A stretch of DNA of 64,000 bases from Azospirillum oleiclasticum (GCF_013423485.1 NZ_JABFFR010000025.1:62001-126000), one strand, 5' to 3'. Positions 50,925 through 59,910 are shown, counted from the stretch's first letter. Notes: a model not told the origin generated them from the letters alone. Program-made: numbers and translations.

Positions 50925-51734
50925 TCAGGTCAGCCGCTTGGACAGGCCGGCCACCCGCTCGACCACCAGCATCAACGCCACGGTCAGCACGATCAGCACA
51001 CCCGACAGCGCGGCGATGGTCACGTCCAGCTTGCCCTCCAGATCCTGCCACATGCGGATCGGCAGCATGTCGGTGGCGGCGTCGCGCAGGAACAGGGACA
51101 CCGGCACATTGTCGAAGGACGCCATGAAGGCGATGAAGCCCCCCGCCACGATGCCCGGCCGGATCAGCGGCAGCGTCACCCGGCGGAAGGTGTAGAGGCG
51201 CGACGCGCCGAGGCTCGCCGACGCCTCCAGCAGGGTCGGGTTGAGCTGGGCGAGTGCGGCCACCGTGTTGCGCACCACGAAGGGCACGCAGACCACCGTG
51301 TGCCCGATGATCAGGGTGGTGCGCGACACCGGGAAGCCCAGCAGGCTGAAGAACATCAGCGCCGACAGGCCGAAGGCCAGCGCCGGCAGCACCAGCGGCG
51401 ACAGGAACAGGCTGTCCAGCACCCGCGCGCTGAGCTTCGGGGAGCGGGCGATTCCCAGCGCCGCCGCCACCCCCAGCACCACCGACAGCCCGGTCGACCA
51501 CAGCGCCACCGACACGCTGTTCATGGCCGCGAAATGGAGCTGCCAGGCGTCGAGCAGCTCGGCGTACCAGCGCAGCGAATAGCCCGGCGGCGGGAAGCGC
51601 AACGAGAAGCCGCTGGTGAAGGACACCACCAGCACCACCACCGTGGGTGCCGCCAGCAGCACCAGCGAGGCCAGCGCCAGCCCGGCCATGGTGACGGAGA
51701 AGCTGATCTGGTCGAGATCGCGGCGGCGCGCCAT
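50925..51734 (-). CDS. ABC transporter permease (spermidine/putrescine type, PotC-like)
   Basis: The 269-residue protein has six membrane helices and the EAA-type loop ASASLGASRLYTFRRVTLPLIRPGI. It forms half of the membrane channel with the PotB-like permease encoded just upstream. GGAGG lies 6 bases before the ATG. The gap to the upstream permease gene is 12 bases. Confidence 0.9.
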   Translation of the reverse strand: MARRRDLDQISFSVTMAGLALASLVLLAAPTVVVLVVSFTSGFSLRFPPPGYSLRWYAELLDAWQLHFAAMNSVSVALWSTGLSVVLGVAAALGIARSPKLSARVLDSLFLSPLVLPALAFGLSALMFFSLLGFPVSRTTLIIGHTVVCVPFVVRNTVAALAQLNPTLLEASASLGASRLYTFRRVTLPLIRPGIVAGGFIAFMASFDNVPVSLFLRDAATDMLPIRMWQDLEGKLDVTIAALSGVLIVLTVALMLVVERVAGLSKRLT

Positions 51735-51746
51735 GGGGAACCTCCG

Positions 51747-52604
51747 TCAGGCCTGGGCGTAGCCGCGCGACAGGCGGCCCAGCAGGTTGAACAGCCACAC
51801 CACCAGCAGCACCGCGGCCAGGAAGATGATCGAGATGGCGGCCGCGAAGGGCCAGTTCTGGAGCGTCGACGCCTGCTGGTAGATGTACATCGGCATGAAC
51901 AGCATCTGCCCGCCGCCGACCAGCGACTGGGTGATGAAGGCGGTGATCGCCGCGGCGTAGGTCAGCAGGCAGCCGGCGACGATGCCCGGCAGCGACAGCG
52001 GCAGAGTCACCTTGCGGAAGGTGCGCCAGTGCCCGGCCCCGAGCACCGCCGAGGCGTCGGCAAGGTTGGGGTCGATGCGGGTCAGCGCGGTGATCAGCGG
52101 CAACACCATCAGCGGCATCTGCACCTGGGCCAGGGCCACCACCAGCCCGCCCTCCGTGTAGAGCATGCGCAGCGGCGTGTCGATCAGCCCCAGATCCATC
52201 AGCGCCGCGTTGACGATGCCCTGGCGGCCGAGGATGACGATCCAGGCGAAGGTGCGCACCACCACGCTGGTCAGCAGCGGCAGCAGCACCACCAGCATGA
52301 TCACCCCTTTCGCCCAGCCCGGCGAGCGGACGTGCAGCCACGCCACCGGATAGCCCAGCAGCAGGCACAAAGCCGTGACCTTCACCCCCAGCCACAGGGT
52401 CGAGCCCAGCACGCCCAGGCTGAAGGCGTCGCCGAGGAAGGCGACATACTGCGCCACCCCGTAGCCGCCGCCGTCCGGCGCGGCCTGGAGACTGAGCACG
52501 AACAGCAGAAGCAGCGGCGCCACGAAGAACACCGCGAAGAAGGCGGCCAGCGGGGCGGCCAGCCTCAGCTCGTAGACCGTCACGTCGCGAAGATTGGTGC
52601 GCAT
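51747..52604 (-). CDS. ABC transporter permease (spermidine/putrescine type, PotB-like)
   Basis: The 285-residue protein has six membrane helices and the EAA-type loop ASAVLGAGHWRTFRKVTLPLSLPGI, typical of type I ABC importers of the polyamine/thiamine class. It pairs with the PotC-like permease. The substrate is set by the binding protein at 52763. Between that gene and this one lies the 52649-52733 palindromic element. Confidence 0.9.
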   Translation of the reverse strand: MRTNLRDVTVYELRLAAPLAAFFAVFFVAPLLLLFVLSLQAAPDGGGYGVAQYVAFLGDAFSLGVLGSTLWLGVKVTALCLLLGYPVAWLHVRSPGWAKGVIMLVVLLPLLTSVVVRTFAWIVILGRQGIVNAALMDLGLIDTPLRMLYTEGGLVVALAQVQMPLMVLPLITALTRIDPNLADASAVLGAGHWRTFRKVTLPLSLPGIVAGCLLTYAAAITAFITQSLVGGGQMLFMPMYIYQQASTLQNWPFAAAISIIFLAAVLLVVWLFNLLGRLSRGYAQA

Positions 52605-52648
52605 GCGGGCGGTGTCCTTGCGGGGGCGCGGGAAGTGTCAGCGGCGGG

Positions 52649-52733
52649 CCCCCACCCAACCCTCCCCCATCTTCAACGGGGGAGGGCTTGTTCTTCTCCC
52701 TCCCCCGCGAAGTGGGGGAGGGCCGGGGTGGGG
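52649..52733. repeat. Nested palindromic repeat (two hairpins within a larger stem)
   Basis: CCCTCCCCC-N9-GGGGGAGGG (52660-52686) and CCCTCCCCC-N7-GGGGGAGGG (52698-52722) form two hairpins. CCCCCACCC at 52649 and GGGGTGGGG at 52725 add an outer stem. The element sits in the gap between the binding-protein and first permease genes. It resembles repetitive intergenic palindromes of GC-rich bacteria and could tune expression of the downstream permeases. No T-run is present. Confidence 0.7.
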
Positions 52734-52762
52734 TACAACTCAGCAACGTCTCGGACAACGCC

Positions 52763-53809
52763 TCAGATCTTGATGTCGCGGTTGAAGCGTTGGATCCACT
52801 CCGCCCGCTGCTCGTTGATCTTGGCCCAGTCCTGGAAGACGAACTTGCGCTGCAACTCCGCCTGGTCCTTCGCCAGCACCTTGGCGATCTCGCCGCCCAT
52901 CCGCACCTTGCTGTTGGTGGGGACGATCAGATAGGGGGAGTCCATCAGCGTCGCCTGCACCTCGGGCGACAGGGCGGCCTCGATCAGCTTGAAGGCGAGC
53001 TCGCGGTTGGGCGAGTTCTTGACGATGTGGATGGTGGTCTTGAAGGCGATGGCGCCTTCCTTCGGCGCCACGAACTCCACCGGCACGCCGCGCGCCTTGA
53101 GGATCTGGATGGCGTTGAAGTTGCCGGGGGAGATGTCGATCTGGCCCTGCTGGAACAGGGTGGCGAGCTGGCCGGGGTTGGCGGCGACGGCGGCGAGGTT
53201 CGGCTTCAGCTTGTCGATGGCGGCGAAGCCCGGCTCGACATTCGCCTCCGACCCGCCGTGCATCTTGGCGATCTCCACCAGGAAGCCGGTGCCGAGCGTG
53301 GAGTTCAGGTTGGTGATGCCCACCTTGCCCTTGAACTCCGGCCGCCACAGATCGGCCCAGGAGGTCGGCGGCGTCTTCACCGTGTCGGGGTTGTAGGTCA
53401 GCCCGACCGTCTGGAAGAAGGGGGCCGGGCCGTTGGCGTCCTGCGCCACCGGGATCAGATCCTTGAAATGCGCGCTCTTTTCCACCGGGTAGGGTTCGAC
53501 CAGACCCTGCGCCACCGCCTGGAGGGCGGGGCCCGGATCGTGCAGCATCACGTCGATGGGCGGGTTGCCGGGGGCGGCCTTCACCTTGGAGATCTGGTCC
53601 ACCGACAGCATGGGGTCGAGCACCATGTCGGCGTTGCCGTTGGCCTTGCGGAAGGCGGGGACGAGCACGGCCTTGTGCGCCTCCTCCCAGCTTCCGGTGA
53701 AGGTCGCGAAGACCAGCGGGCGGGCCTGCGCCCAGGTCAGGCCGGGGAAGGCGTGCATCGCCCCCAGCGTCAGGGCGGTCTGCATCAGGTTTCGGCGGGT
53801 CAACAGCAT
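52763..53809 (-). CDS. ABC transporter substrate-binding protein (polyamine type)
   Basis: The 348-residue protein has a twin-arginine-like leader (TRRNLMQTALTLGAMHAF) and the polyamine/iron binding-protein fold: LVFATFTGSWEEAHKAVLVPAF, TPPTSWADLWRPEFKGKVGI and a C-terminal lobe with SPYLIVPTNSKV. The ligand is not clear; spermidine/putrescine-type importers also carry other amines and small acids. AAGGAG lies 7 bases before the ATG. Confidence 0.9.
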   Translation of the reverse strand: MLLTRRNLMQTALTLGAMHAFPGLTWAQARPLVFATFTGSWEEAHKAVLVPAFRKANGNADMVLDPMLSVDQISKVKAAPGNPPIDVMLHDPGPALQAVAQGLVEPYPVEKSAHFKDLIPVAQDANGPAPFFQTVGLTYNPDTVKTPPTSWADLWRPEFKGKVGITNLNSTLGTGFLVEIAKMHGGSEANVEPGFAAIDKLKPNLAAVAANPGQLATLFQQGQIDISPGNFNAIQILKARGVPVEFVAPKEGAIAFKTTIHIVKNSPNRELAFKLIEAALSPEVQATLMDSPYLIVPTNSKVRMGGEIAKVLAKDQAELQRKFVFQDWAKINEQRAEWIQRFNRDIKI

Positions 53810-53852
53810 CCGTGTCTCCTTCGGAGGGAGGGGGTGTGGGCGAAAAAGGGGT

Positions 53853-54971
53853 TCAAGCCGCCTGGGGGAAGACCGAGGCGAGGCGCGGGCCGGCGGGGGC
53901 CAGCCGCACCGGGGTTCCGGGGGGCAGCACGCTGGCGCGCTGGCGGCGCGGCTCGGCGACCTTGACCGCCGTGCCGGTGCCGATGCGCACCTCGTGGACC
54001 ACGGTGGCGCCCAGCGGCAGGCCGAGGTCGACCACGCCGGGGATGCCGTCCTCGTCGCCGTCGGAGCCGCCGCCGACCACGGTCAGGTGTTCCGGCCGCA
54101 GGCAGACGGTGACGCGGCCGCCGGGCGCCACCGCACCCACCGGCGCCCGCGTCTCGATCACCGCCCCGCCGTCGAGCCGGACCCTGGCGCCTTCGGTGTC
54201 GGCACCCAGCAGCGTGCCGCCCAGCAGGTTGGCGGTGCCGACGAAGCTGTTGACGAACAGGGTGGCCGGGGCGTCGTAGACCTCGGTCGGCGGGGCGAAC
54301 TGCTCCAGCCTGCCCTGGCTCAGCACCGCCACCCGGTCGGCCATGGACAGCGCCTCCTCCTGGTCATGGGTGACCAGGATGGTGGTGGTGCCGGCCATGC
54401 GCTGGATGCGCTTCACCTCGATCTGCATGTCGAGCCGCAGATTCTTGTCGAGCGCCGCGAAGGGCTCGTCGAGCAGCAGGATCGCCGGCTTCACCGCCAG
54501 CGCGCGGGCGAGCGCCACCCGCTGCTGCTGGCCGCCCGACAACTGCTTCGGGTAGCGCCCGGCGAGGTGGCCGAGCTGCACCAGCTCCAGCATGCGTTCG
54601 GACTCCGCCGCCTGCGTCCGCCGGTCGGCGCCGCGCGCGGCCAGCCCATAGGCGACGTTCTCCGCCACCGTCATGTGCGGGAACAGCGCGTAGTTCTGGA
54701 ACACGATGCCGACCGCCCGCTTGTTGGGCGGCTGGTCGTCGATCGCTTCGCCCCCCACCAGAACCCGGCCGCGGGTCTGGGCGATGAAGCCGGCGATGAT
54801 GCGCAAAAGCGTGGTCTTGCCGCAGCCGGACGGCCCGAGCAGGGCGACCAGCTCACCCCCGCGGATGTCCAGCGTCACGTCATCGACCGCGGTGGACCCG
54901 CCGTAGCGGTGGGTGACACCGTCGATCATCAGCGTACGGCCTTGCGGGGGCTGCTCCGGGTGGTCGATCAT
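53853..54971 (-). CDS. ABC transporter ATP-binding protein (PotA-like)
   Basis: The 372-residue ATPase has Walker A GPSGCGKTT, Q-loop VFQNYALFPHM, signature LSGGQQQRVALARAL, Walker B ILLLDEPFAALD, and a C-terminal TOBE domain. I took ATG 54971 (MIDHPEQP); the frame reaches 55034, but the extra residues are not family-like. It is the first gene of the minus-strand operon and energises the PotB/PotC-like permeases. Confidence 0.93.
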   Translation of the reverse strand: MIDHPEQPPQGRTLMIDGVTHRYGGSTAVDDVTLDIRGGELVALLGPSGCGKTTLLRIIAGFIAQTRGRVLVGGEAIDDQPPNKRAVGIVFQNYALFPHMTVAENVAYGLAARGADRRTQAAESERMLELVQLGHLAGRYPKQLSGGQQQRVALARALAVKPAILLLDEPFAALDKNLRLDMQIEVKRIQRMAGTTTILVTHDQEEALSMADRVAVLSQGRLEQFAPPTEVYDAPATLFVNSFVGTANLLGGTLLGADTEGARVRLDGGAVIETRAPVGAVAPGGRVTVCLRPEHLTVVGGGSDGDEDGIPGVVDLGLPLGATVVHEVRIGTGTAVKVAEPRRQRASVLPPGTPVRLAPAGPRLASVFPQAA

Positions 54972-55170
54972 GGGCGCGGCACCGTGGATGGTTGGCGGGA
55001 TCGTTCGATGTCTTAAGAGCAAACAGCATGCCATTTTCGTGATTATTGTTTTCTAATAATGACTTAGTTATATTTTTGCGGCCACGATCGGTTGACGGGA
55101 CGGATGGTTTGATCAAGATTGCGCCACCGTGCGCGTGCAACTGGTCACGGATTGGACAGGGAGGGGACGG
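54972..55170. promoter_or_regulatory. Divergent promoter region of the ABC operon and second amidase gene
   Basis: About 200 bases, with an AT-rich middle. ATTATT-N7-AATAAT (55042-55060) is a perfect inverted repeat placed between the two divergent starts. It is a plausible operator for the GntR protein encoded at 47630. No other gene fits here. Confidence 0.5.
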
Positions 55171-56541
55171 ATGACGCTCACGGAACGGCCGGCGACGGAG
55201 CTGGCGGGGCGGCTCGCCCGGCGCGAGCTGTCGGCGCGCGAGGTTGTGGCCGCGCATCTGGAGCGCATCGCCGCGCGTGACCCGCAACTCAACGCCTTCC
55301 TGACCGTGGCGGCGGGCGCCGCGCTGGCGCGGGCCGACGCGCTGGACGCCCTGCCGGCCCCGGCCGGGCCGCTGCACGGGCTGCCGGTGTCCATCAAGGA
55401 TCTGGTCGACACCGCGGGGCTCCGCACGACCTACGGCTCGGCCTTGTTCGCCGACCATGTGCCGGCGGCCAACGACCTCGTGGTCGAGCGCATCGAGCGG
55501 GCCGGTGGCGTCGTCATCGGCAAGACCAACACGCCGGAATTCGGCTTCGGCGCCGTCTGCACCAACCCGCTGCTGGGGCCGACGCGCAACCCCTTCGACC
55601 CCGATCTGACCTCCGGCGGGTCGAGCGGCGGGGCCGCGGTGTCGGTGGCGACCGGCATGGCGGCGCTGGCGCACGGCACGGATTTCGGCGGCTCGGTGCG
55701 GGTGCCGGCGAGCTTCTGCGGGGTGGTGTCGATCCGCCCGACGCCGGGGCTGGTCCCCGCCCCCGGCCGCGCGCTGGGCTGGGACACGCTGTCCACCCAT
55801 GGGACCATCGCCCGCAGCGTGGACGACTGCGCCCTGCTGCTCGCCGCCATGGCCGGCGCCGACCCGCGCGACCCGACCTCCTTCGTGCCATCGGTGCCGG
55901 ATCACGGCGCCCGGCCGCGGCTGGCGGCGACGGCGGATTTCGGCGTCGCCCCTGTCGCCCGCGCGGTGCGCGCGCTGTTCGAGGCGGCGGTCGACGGCAT
56001 CGCCCGCGCCGCCGGGCCGGTGGTCCGCCGCAGTCCGGAGTGCGGGGAGGCGGCGGCGACCCTGCGCACCCTGCGCGCCGCCCATGTGCTGAACGGCTTC
56101 GGCCCGCTGCTGGCGAAGGACCCGGAGCGCATCACCCCGACGCTGCGCTGGAACATCGAGGCCGGTCGCGGCATCACCGCCGAGCAATACCTGTCCGCCC
56201 AGGCCGCCCGCACCCGCCTCTACCGCGGCTTCGCGGCCCTGTTCCGCGAGGTGGACGTGCTGGTCGCCCCCGCCTGCTGCGTCCTGCCCTGGCCCAACGA
56301 GGACGGCGAGGTGACCGCCATCGACGGCCGCCCGGTGGAAACCATCCTCGACTATCTGGCCGTCACCACTGTGATCACCCTGATCGGCTTCCCCGTCCTG
56401 ACCCTGCCCGCGGGCCGCTCGGCGGACGGCATCCCCTTCGGCGTCCAGCTCATCGCCCGGCCGGGGGAGGAGGCGCTGCTGCTCCGCCTCGGCCGCGCGC
56501 TGGAGGCGGCGGGGTTTGCGTGGGAGGCGCCGGGGGGCTGA
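55171..56541 (+). CDS. Amidase signature family protein
   Basis: The 456-residue protein has the full triad motifs: LPVSIKDLVDTAG (Lys), SGGSSGGAAVSVA (cis-Ser) and GTDFGGSVRVPAS (nucleophile Ser). It differs from the minus-strand amidase at 48343, so the two probably act on different amides. ATG 55171 has GGGAGGGG about 5 bases before it; the longer frame from 55129 has none. It is divergent from the ABC operon and likely serves the same pathway. The TIR gene follows 54 bases later. Confidence 0.92.
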   Translation: MTLTERPATELAGRLARRELSAREVVAAHLERIAARDPQLNAFLTVAAGAALARADALDALPAPAGPLHGLPVSIKDLVDTAGLRTTYGSALFADHVPAANDLVVERIERAGGVVIGKTNTPEFGFGAVCTNPLLGPTRNPFDPDLTSGGSSGGAAVSVATGMAALAHGTDFGGSVRVPASFCGVVSIRPTPGLVPAPGRALGWDTLSTHGTIARSVDDCALLLAAMAGADPRDPTSFVPSVPDHGARPRLAATADFGVAPVARAVRALFEAAVDGIARAAGPVVRRSPECGEAAATLRTLRAAHVLNGFGPLLAKDPERITPTLRWNIEAGRGITAEQYLSAQAARTRLYRGFAALFREVDVLVAPACCVLPWPNEDGEVTAIDGRPVETILDYLAVTTVITLIGFPVLTLPAGRSADGIPFGVQLIARPGEEALLLRLGRALEAAGFAWEAPGG

Positions 56542-56595
56542 CGGAGCGGCGGCACCCGTTGTCGCGCACGCGCCGCGTGTGTTACCGTTCAGCCT

Positions 56596-57552
56596 ATGAC
56601 TCCGAACGTCTTCATCAGCTACAGCCACCGTCAGGCCGAGTGGGTTCACCGGCGCCTCGCACCCGTGATCCGGGCAAGCGGAGCCGAGGTGGTCCTGGAT
56701 GTGGCGGATGGTCGGGCGGGCCTCAGCCTGGATGTGCAGATGCGGCGGTGGGGGGACGCCGCCGCCCATGTGGTGGCGGTGCTGTCGCCCGACTATCTGC
56801 GCAGCGACGCCTGCCGGCTGGAGTGGGAGCGCGCCCAGGCGCGCGATCCTGGCTTCCTCAACGGCGGGACGCTCATCCCGGTCCTGCGGGAAACCTGCGA
56901 CCCGATGCCCCCGGCCCTGCAAGGCACCGCCGGCCCCTTGTATCTCGACCTGCGCACGGATGGCCGCGGCAAGCCGGACGGGGCGGTCGAGCGGGCGTGG
57001 CGCGCGCTGCTGGCGGTGTGGGGCGGCACGTTGGGCACCACCGTCACCGACTGGCTGGCGGCGCTCTGCGCGATCCGCCGGGACTTGGACGAGGGCAAGC
57101 ATGTCAGCCTGTGCGCCGCCCCGCCCGTCCATTGGAAGGAGTTGATCGCGGCCCTGCCCGGTGAGGACGCCACCGCCACCCTGCCGACGGTCGATCTGGC
57201 GAAGCCGGCGCTGTGGGAACTCACCGGCTTCCTCGATGGCGTGCTGGGGGCCTTCGGGGTGCGGGCCGCGACGCCCGGCGGCGGCGATCCGGTGGCGGAA
57301 CTCGCCGCCTTCTCCAGGGCCTTGGGCGCGCTGCCGCCGCAGCGGTTGGTCCTCCGCAACTTCCAGAAGGCGCGCACCCTATCCGGCTTCGGCGCCCACC
57401 TGTTCGACGCCCTCCGCTACCACGCCATGGACGACGACCGCAACCTGACCCTGCTCGTCCACACCACCGAACCCTTCGGCGGGCTGCTGCCCGCGGGCCA
57501 CATCCTGTCGCAGATGACGGCCGCCCACATCCATTTGCGGCCTCGACGATGA
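56596..57552 (+). CDS. TIR domain protein (candidate NADase effector/sensor)
   Basis: The 318-residue protein opens with a TIR domain (about 3-120): VFISYSHRQAEWVHRRL, then LVLDVADGRAG-type BB region, and SPDYLRSDACRLEWE with Glu76 at the usual NADase catalytic position. The family breaks down NAD+ or signals in immunity. Residues 130-318 match no family I recognise. The stretches LCAAPPVHWKEL and QRLVLRNF...LTLLVHTTEPFGG resemble NTPase core strands without a P-loop lysine, so a degenerate NTPase is possible. Its stop overlaps the start of the membrane ATPase gene (ATGA), giving a stable two-gene cassette. Confidence 0.85.
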   Translation: MTPNVFISYSHRQAEWVHRRLAPVIRASGAEVVLDVADGRAGLSLDVQMRRWGDAAAHVVAVLSPDYLRSDACRLEWERAQARDPGFLNGGTLIPVLRETCDPMPPALQGTAGPLYLDLRTDGRGKPDGAVERAWRALLAVWGGTLGTTVTDWLAALCAIRRDLDEGKHVSLCAAPPVHWKELIAALPGEDATATLPTVDLAKPALWELTGFLDGVLGAFGVRAATPGGGDPVAELAAFSRALGALPPQRLVLRNFQKARTLSGFGAHLFDALRYHAMDDDRNLTLLVHTTEPFGGLLPAGHILSQMTAAHIHLRPRR

Positions 57553-59792
57553 CCCTGACGCGGCCCGACCGAATCAATCCACTGACGTGGCAAGGGCAAA
57601 AGGCGGCGTTGCTGTGGCTGTGGGTAATGTACGCAAAGCCACATCGATTTTGGCACATCGCGAAAGGGCTTGATCGCTTTGGGTGGAGACGGCGGTTGCG
57701 GGCAGTTGCCGCACTACAGACAACAATATGTCTATTGGGTTTGGTTGCTATATTGTTGGGACGCGCAGTATTCGTTGAAATTGTTACTGAACCAGTGGCG
57801 TTTCCTTGGTTTTTCGCAACTGTTAGTCTCGCTATAGGCGTTGCAAGCTGCCTATCGATTGGCATTGTAATCGGGATCGCACCAGGAATTGTATGTGGGT
57901 TCAACTTTGGCATATCGCTCTGTGTAGCGGCAGGATTGACAGAGCATTTCAAAGCATATCTCGCGATTGCTTTGGTATCAATGATCGGTCTTGCGGGTAT
58001 TAGCTCGTCTGATTCTCGAACAGGTTCTAAAGAATACATAATAGCTGGTATGTTTATCGGATTTTTGTTTTCATACAATTTTGATGATTACATTTTTATT
58101 GCAATTCCAATCGTCTATTGGGCGGGAGTATTGCGAATTTACTATTTGCCTATTGCAAAACTGTTTGTTTGGCCTCGTCTGAAAGGTCGCCTATGGCGGT
58201 GGCATCCGGTGGCGTGGGACGACGAGTGTCTTCTCCCCTTCCCCGACTTGGACCGGCTGCTGATCGATCTGCACTGTCATGCTCCCGAGAAGGCCTGGAG
58301 CGAAATGGATCGTCTGCTGAGGAATGTTCCGAGCCAGCGGGCCGCCGTCCAGCGGGCCTGGACGACACTGGACATCCGTGCCGCTGCCAAAGCTCAACTC
58401 GCCATCCTCGATCAAGCCCTCTCCGCACTTCCCGAAGGCAAAATGGGTTTTCTCACCCAAACCGCCGACGTCAAAGCCGCCGCCGCCGCCATCGCCGCGG
58501 ACGCGCGCGAGGTCGCCACCCGCACGCGCCCGCTCTTCCGCGCTCTGGCTGCCGAGCGCCTCGTCAACCGCATCATTGCCTTCCAGGGCACCGTCACCGG
58601 CTACCACGAGCCGCTGGCGAGCGAGCTGCGGGTGGCGTCGGTGCAGTGGCTGGCCCAGGCGGAATCGTTGGCGCGGGAGGCCGGGGTGGCCGCGGAGCAG
58701 GCCGGCATCCGACAGTATTTCCGCGCCGGCGACCCGGTGGACCGGGAGGGGGAGGCCTTTGTCGCCCGCGCGCCGGTGCTGGCGGAGCTGGAGCGGCAGG
58801 TGCTTCTGGCCGCGGGATGCCCCGGCCTGCTCCTCTACGGGCGGCGGCGCGTGGGCAAGAGCACGGTGCTGAAGGGGCTGGAGGGGCTGATCCCCGGCGA
58901 GGTGCTGCCGCTCTACGTCTCGCTCCAGAACCCGCAGGCCGGCGGCGACGTGGCGCATTTCTGCGGGTACCTGCGCCAGCGGATCGCGGAGCGGCTGGGC
59001 CTGGACGTCCCGGCCGAGGAGCGGTCGGACCTGCCGGCGCTGATGGCGACGCTCGCCCGCGCCGACGCGGCGCTCGCCACCGGCGACCGCCGGCTGCTGC
59101 TGGCGCTGGACGAGTACGAGACCATCGACCAGCGGGTGGCGGAGGGGCTGTTCCCGCCGGACATCCTGGCGGCGCTGCGCGAGTCCATCCAGACGCACCG
59201 GCGCATCGTCTGGCTGTTTGCCGGCAGCCACCACATCGACGAACTGCCGCACGCCGATTGGGCCTCCCACCTCATCTCCGTGCGCAGCGTGCCGGTGCCG
59301 ATGTTCACAGCGGCTGAGACGCGGGCGCTGCTCACCAACCCGCTCGCCCATTCCCCCGCCTTCCGCGTGGACGACCCGCGCCGGCCGCGCATCGCGGAGG
59401 CGTTCTGGGGCGAGGACGGCATCGCGTGGCTGCACGCCACGGCCGGCGGCTGGCCGCACCTCGTCCAGCTCCTGGCGGAGGGGGTGGTGGACGAGGTGAA
59501 CGACCGCGAGGCCAAGGCTTTCGAGTCGGCCTGGCGCGGCGACGTGCTCGACCGCGCCGCCGGGCGGGGGGAAATGGTGCTGCGCCAGCTCCTCCTCGGT
59601 GAATCGCGGCTGGAGGGGGAGGCGGCCTATCTGCTGGGCTTCGCGGATGTCGAGGTGCAGCCGCCCCCCGCCGACCGCGCCGTCGCCCGCTCGCTGCACC
59701 GGCGGGAGCTGGTGACAGTGACCGACGATGGCTGGCGCCTGCGCGTGCCGCTGATGCGCCACTGGCTGGTCATGAACCGGCACCTGCTGTAG
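57549..59792 (+). CDS. Membrane-anchored AAA/STAND-type P-loop ATPase, partner of the TIR protein
   Basis: The 747-residue protein has an N-terminal membrane part with about five or six helices (about 55-205), a helical linker (about 225-400), and a P-loop domain (about 405-720): Walker A GRRRVGKST (431-439), Walker B LLLALDEYE (515-523), sensor VWLFAGSHH (554-561), and an end of the winged-helix type VPLMRHWLVMN. It resembles the archaeal-ATPase/STAND group. The start ATG 57549 overlaps the TIR stop. Bases 57590-58188, which code the membrane part, are clearly AT-rich and use rare codons, while the rest matches the genome. No known defence system was recognised for this pair. Confidence 0.85.
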   Translation: MTLTRPDRINPLTWQGQKAALLWLWVMYAKPHRFWHIAKGLDRFGWRRRLRAVAALQTTICLLGLVAILLGRAVFVEIVTEPVAFPWFFATVSLAIGVASCLSIGIVIGIAPGIVCGFNFGISLCVAAGLTEHFKAYLAIALVSMIGLAGISSSDSRTGSKEYIIAGMFIGFLFSYNFDDYIFIAIPIVYWAGVLRIYYLPIAKLFVWPRLKGRLWRWHPVAWDDECLLPFPDLDRLLIDLHCHAPEKAWSEMDRLLRNVPSQRAAVQRAWTTLDIRAAAKAQLAILDQALSALPEGKMGFLTQTADVKAAAAAIAADAREVATRTRPLFRALAAERLVNRIIAFQGTVTGYHEPLASELRVASVQWLAQAESLAREAGVAAEQAGIRQYFRAGDPVDREGEAFVARAPVLAELERQVLLAAGCPGLLLYGRRRVGKSTVLKGLEGLIPGEVLPLYVSLQNPQAGGDVAHFCGYLRQRIAERLGLDVPAEERSDLPALMATLARADAALATGDRRLLLALDEYETIDQRVAEGLFPPDILAALRESIQTHRRIVWLFAGSHHIDELPHADWASHLISVRSVPVPMFTAAETRALLTNPLAHSPAFRVDDPRRPRIAEAFWGEDGIAWLHATAGGWPHLVQLLAEGVVDEVNDREAKAFESAWRGDVLDRAAGRGEMVLRQLLLGESRLEGEAAYLLGFADVEVQPPPADRAVARSLHRRELVTVTDDGWRLRVPLMRHWLVMNRHLL
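57590..58188. other. Anomalous AT-rich segment inside the membrane ATPase gene
   Basis: Local composition drops from about 70% to roughly 40-45% GC by eye, with some 60-base stretches near one third. The segment has many AAA, ATT, TTT and TTG codons that are rare elsewhere in the window. It ends at about residue 213, exactly where the membrane part stops. This suggests a module acquired or exchanged by recombination. Confidence 0.75.
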
Positions 59793-59851
59793 CCGCAGGC
59801 CTGCCCAACCGTCGGCACCCCGAATTTCGTATGCGCACGGGTGAAGCAAAC

Positions 59852-59861
59852 TGGTATATCA
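59852..59861. promoter_or_regulatory. TGGTATATCA element before the aldo-keto reductase gene
   Basis: One base differs from the TGATATATCA palindrome at 12262 and 15340, and CGTATG lies 18 bases upstream as in the double operator at 15321. The site is 50 bases before the ATG. It may be a weak member of the same set or chance. Confidence 0.3.
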
Positions 59862-59910
59862 CTTCGCGCGCGCCCTGGCCGCGCGACCTGAACGAAGCGA
59901 GGATCCCGGC

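Noticed and set aside
50322..52934. An 870-residue open frame opposite the MFS and ABC permease genes
   Set aside because: Strong bias to R, H and Q, no domain; shadow of the permease genes.
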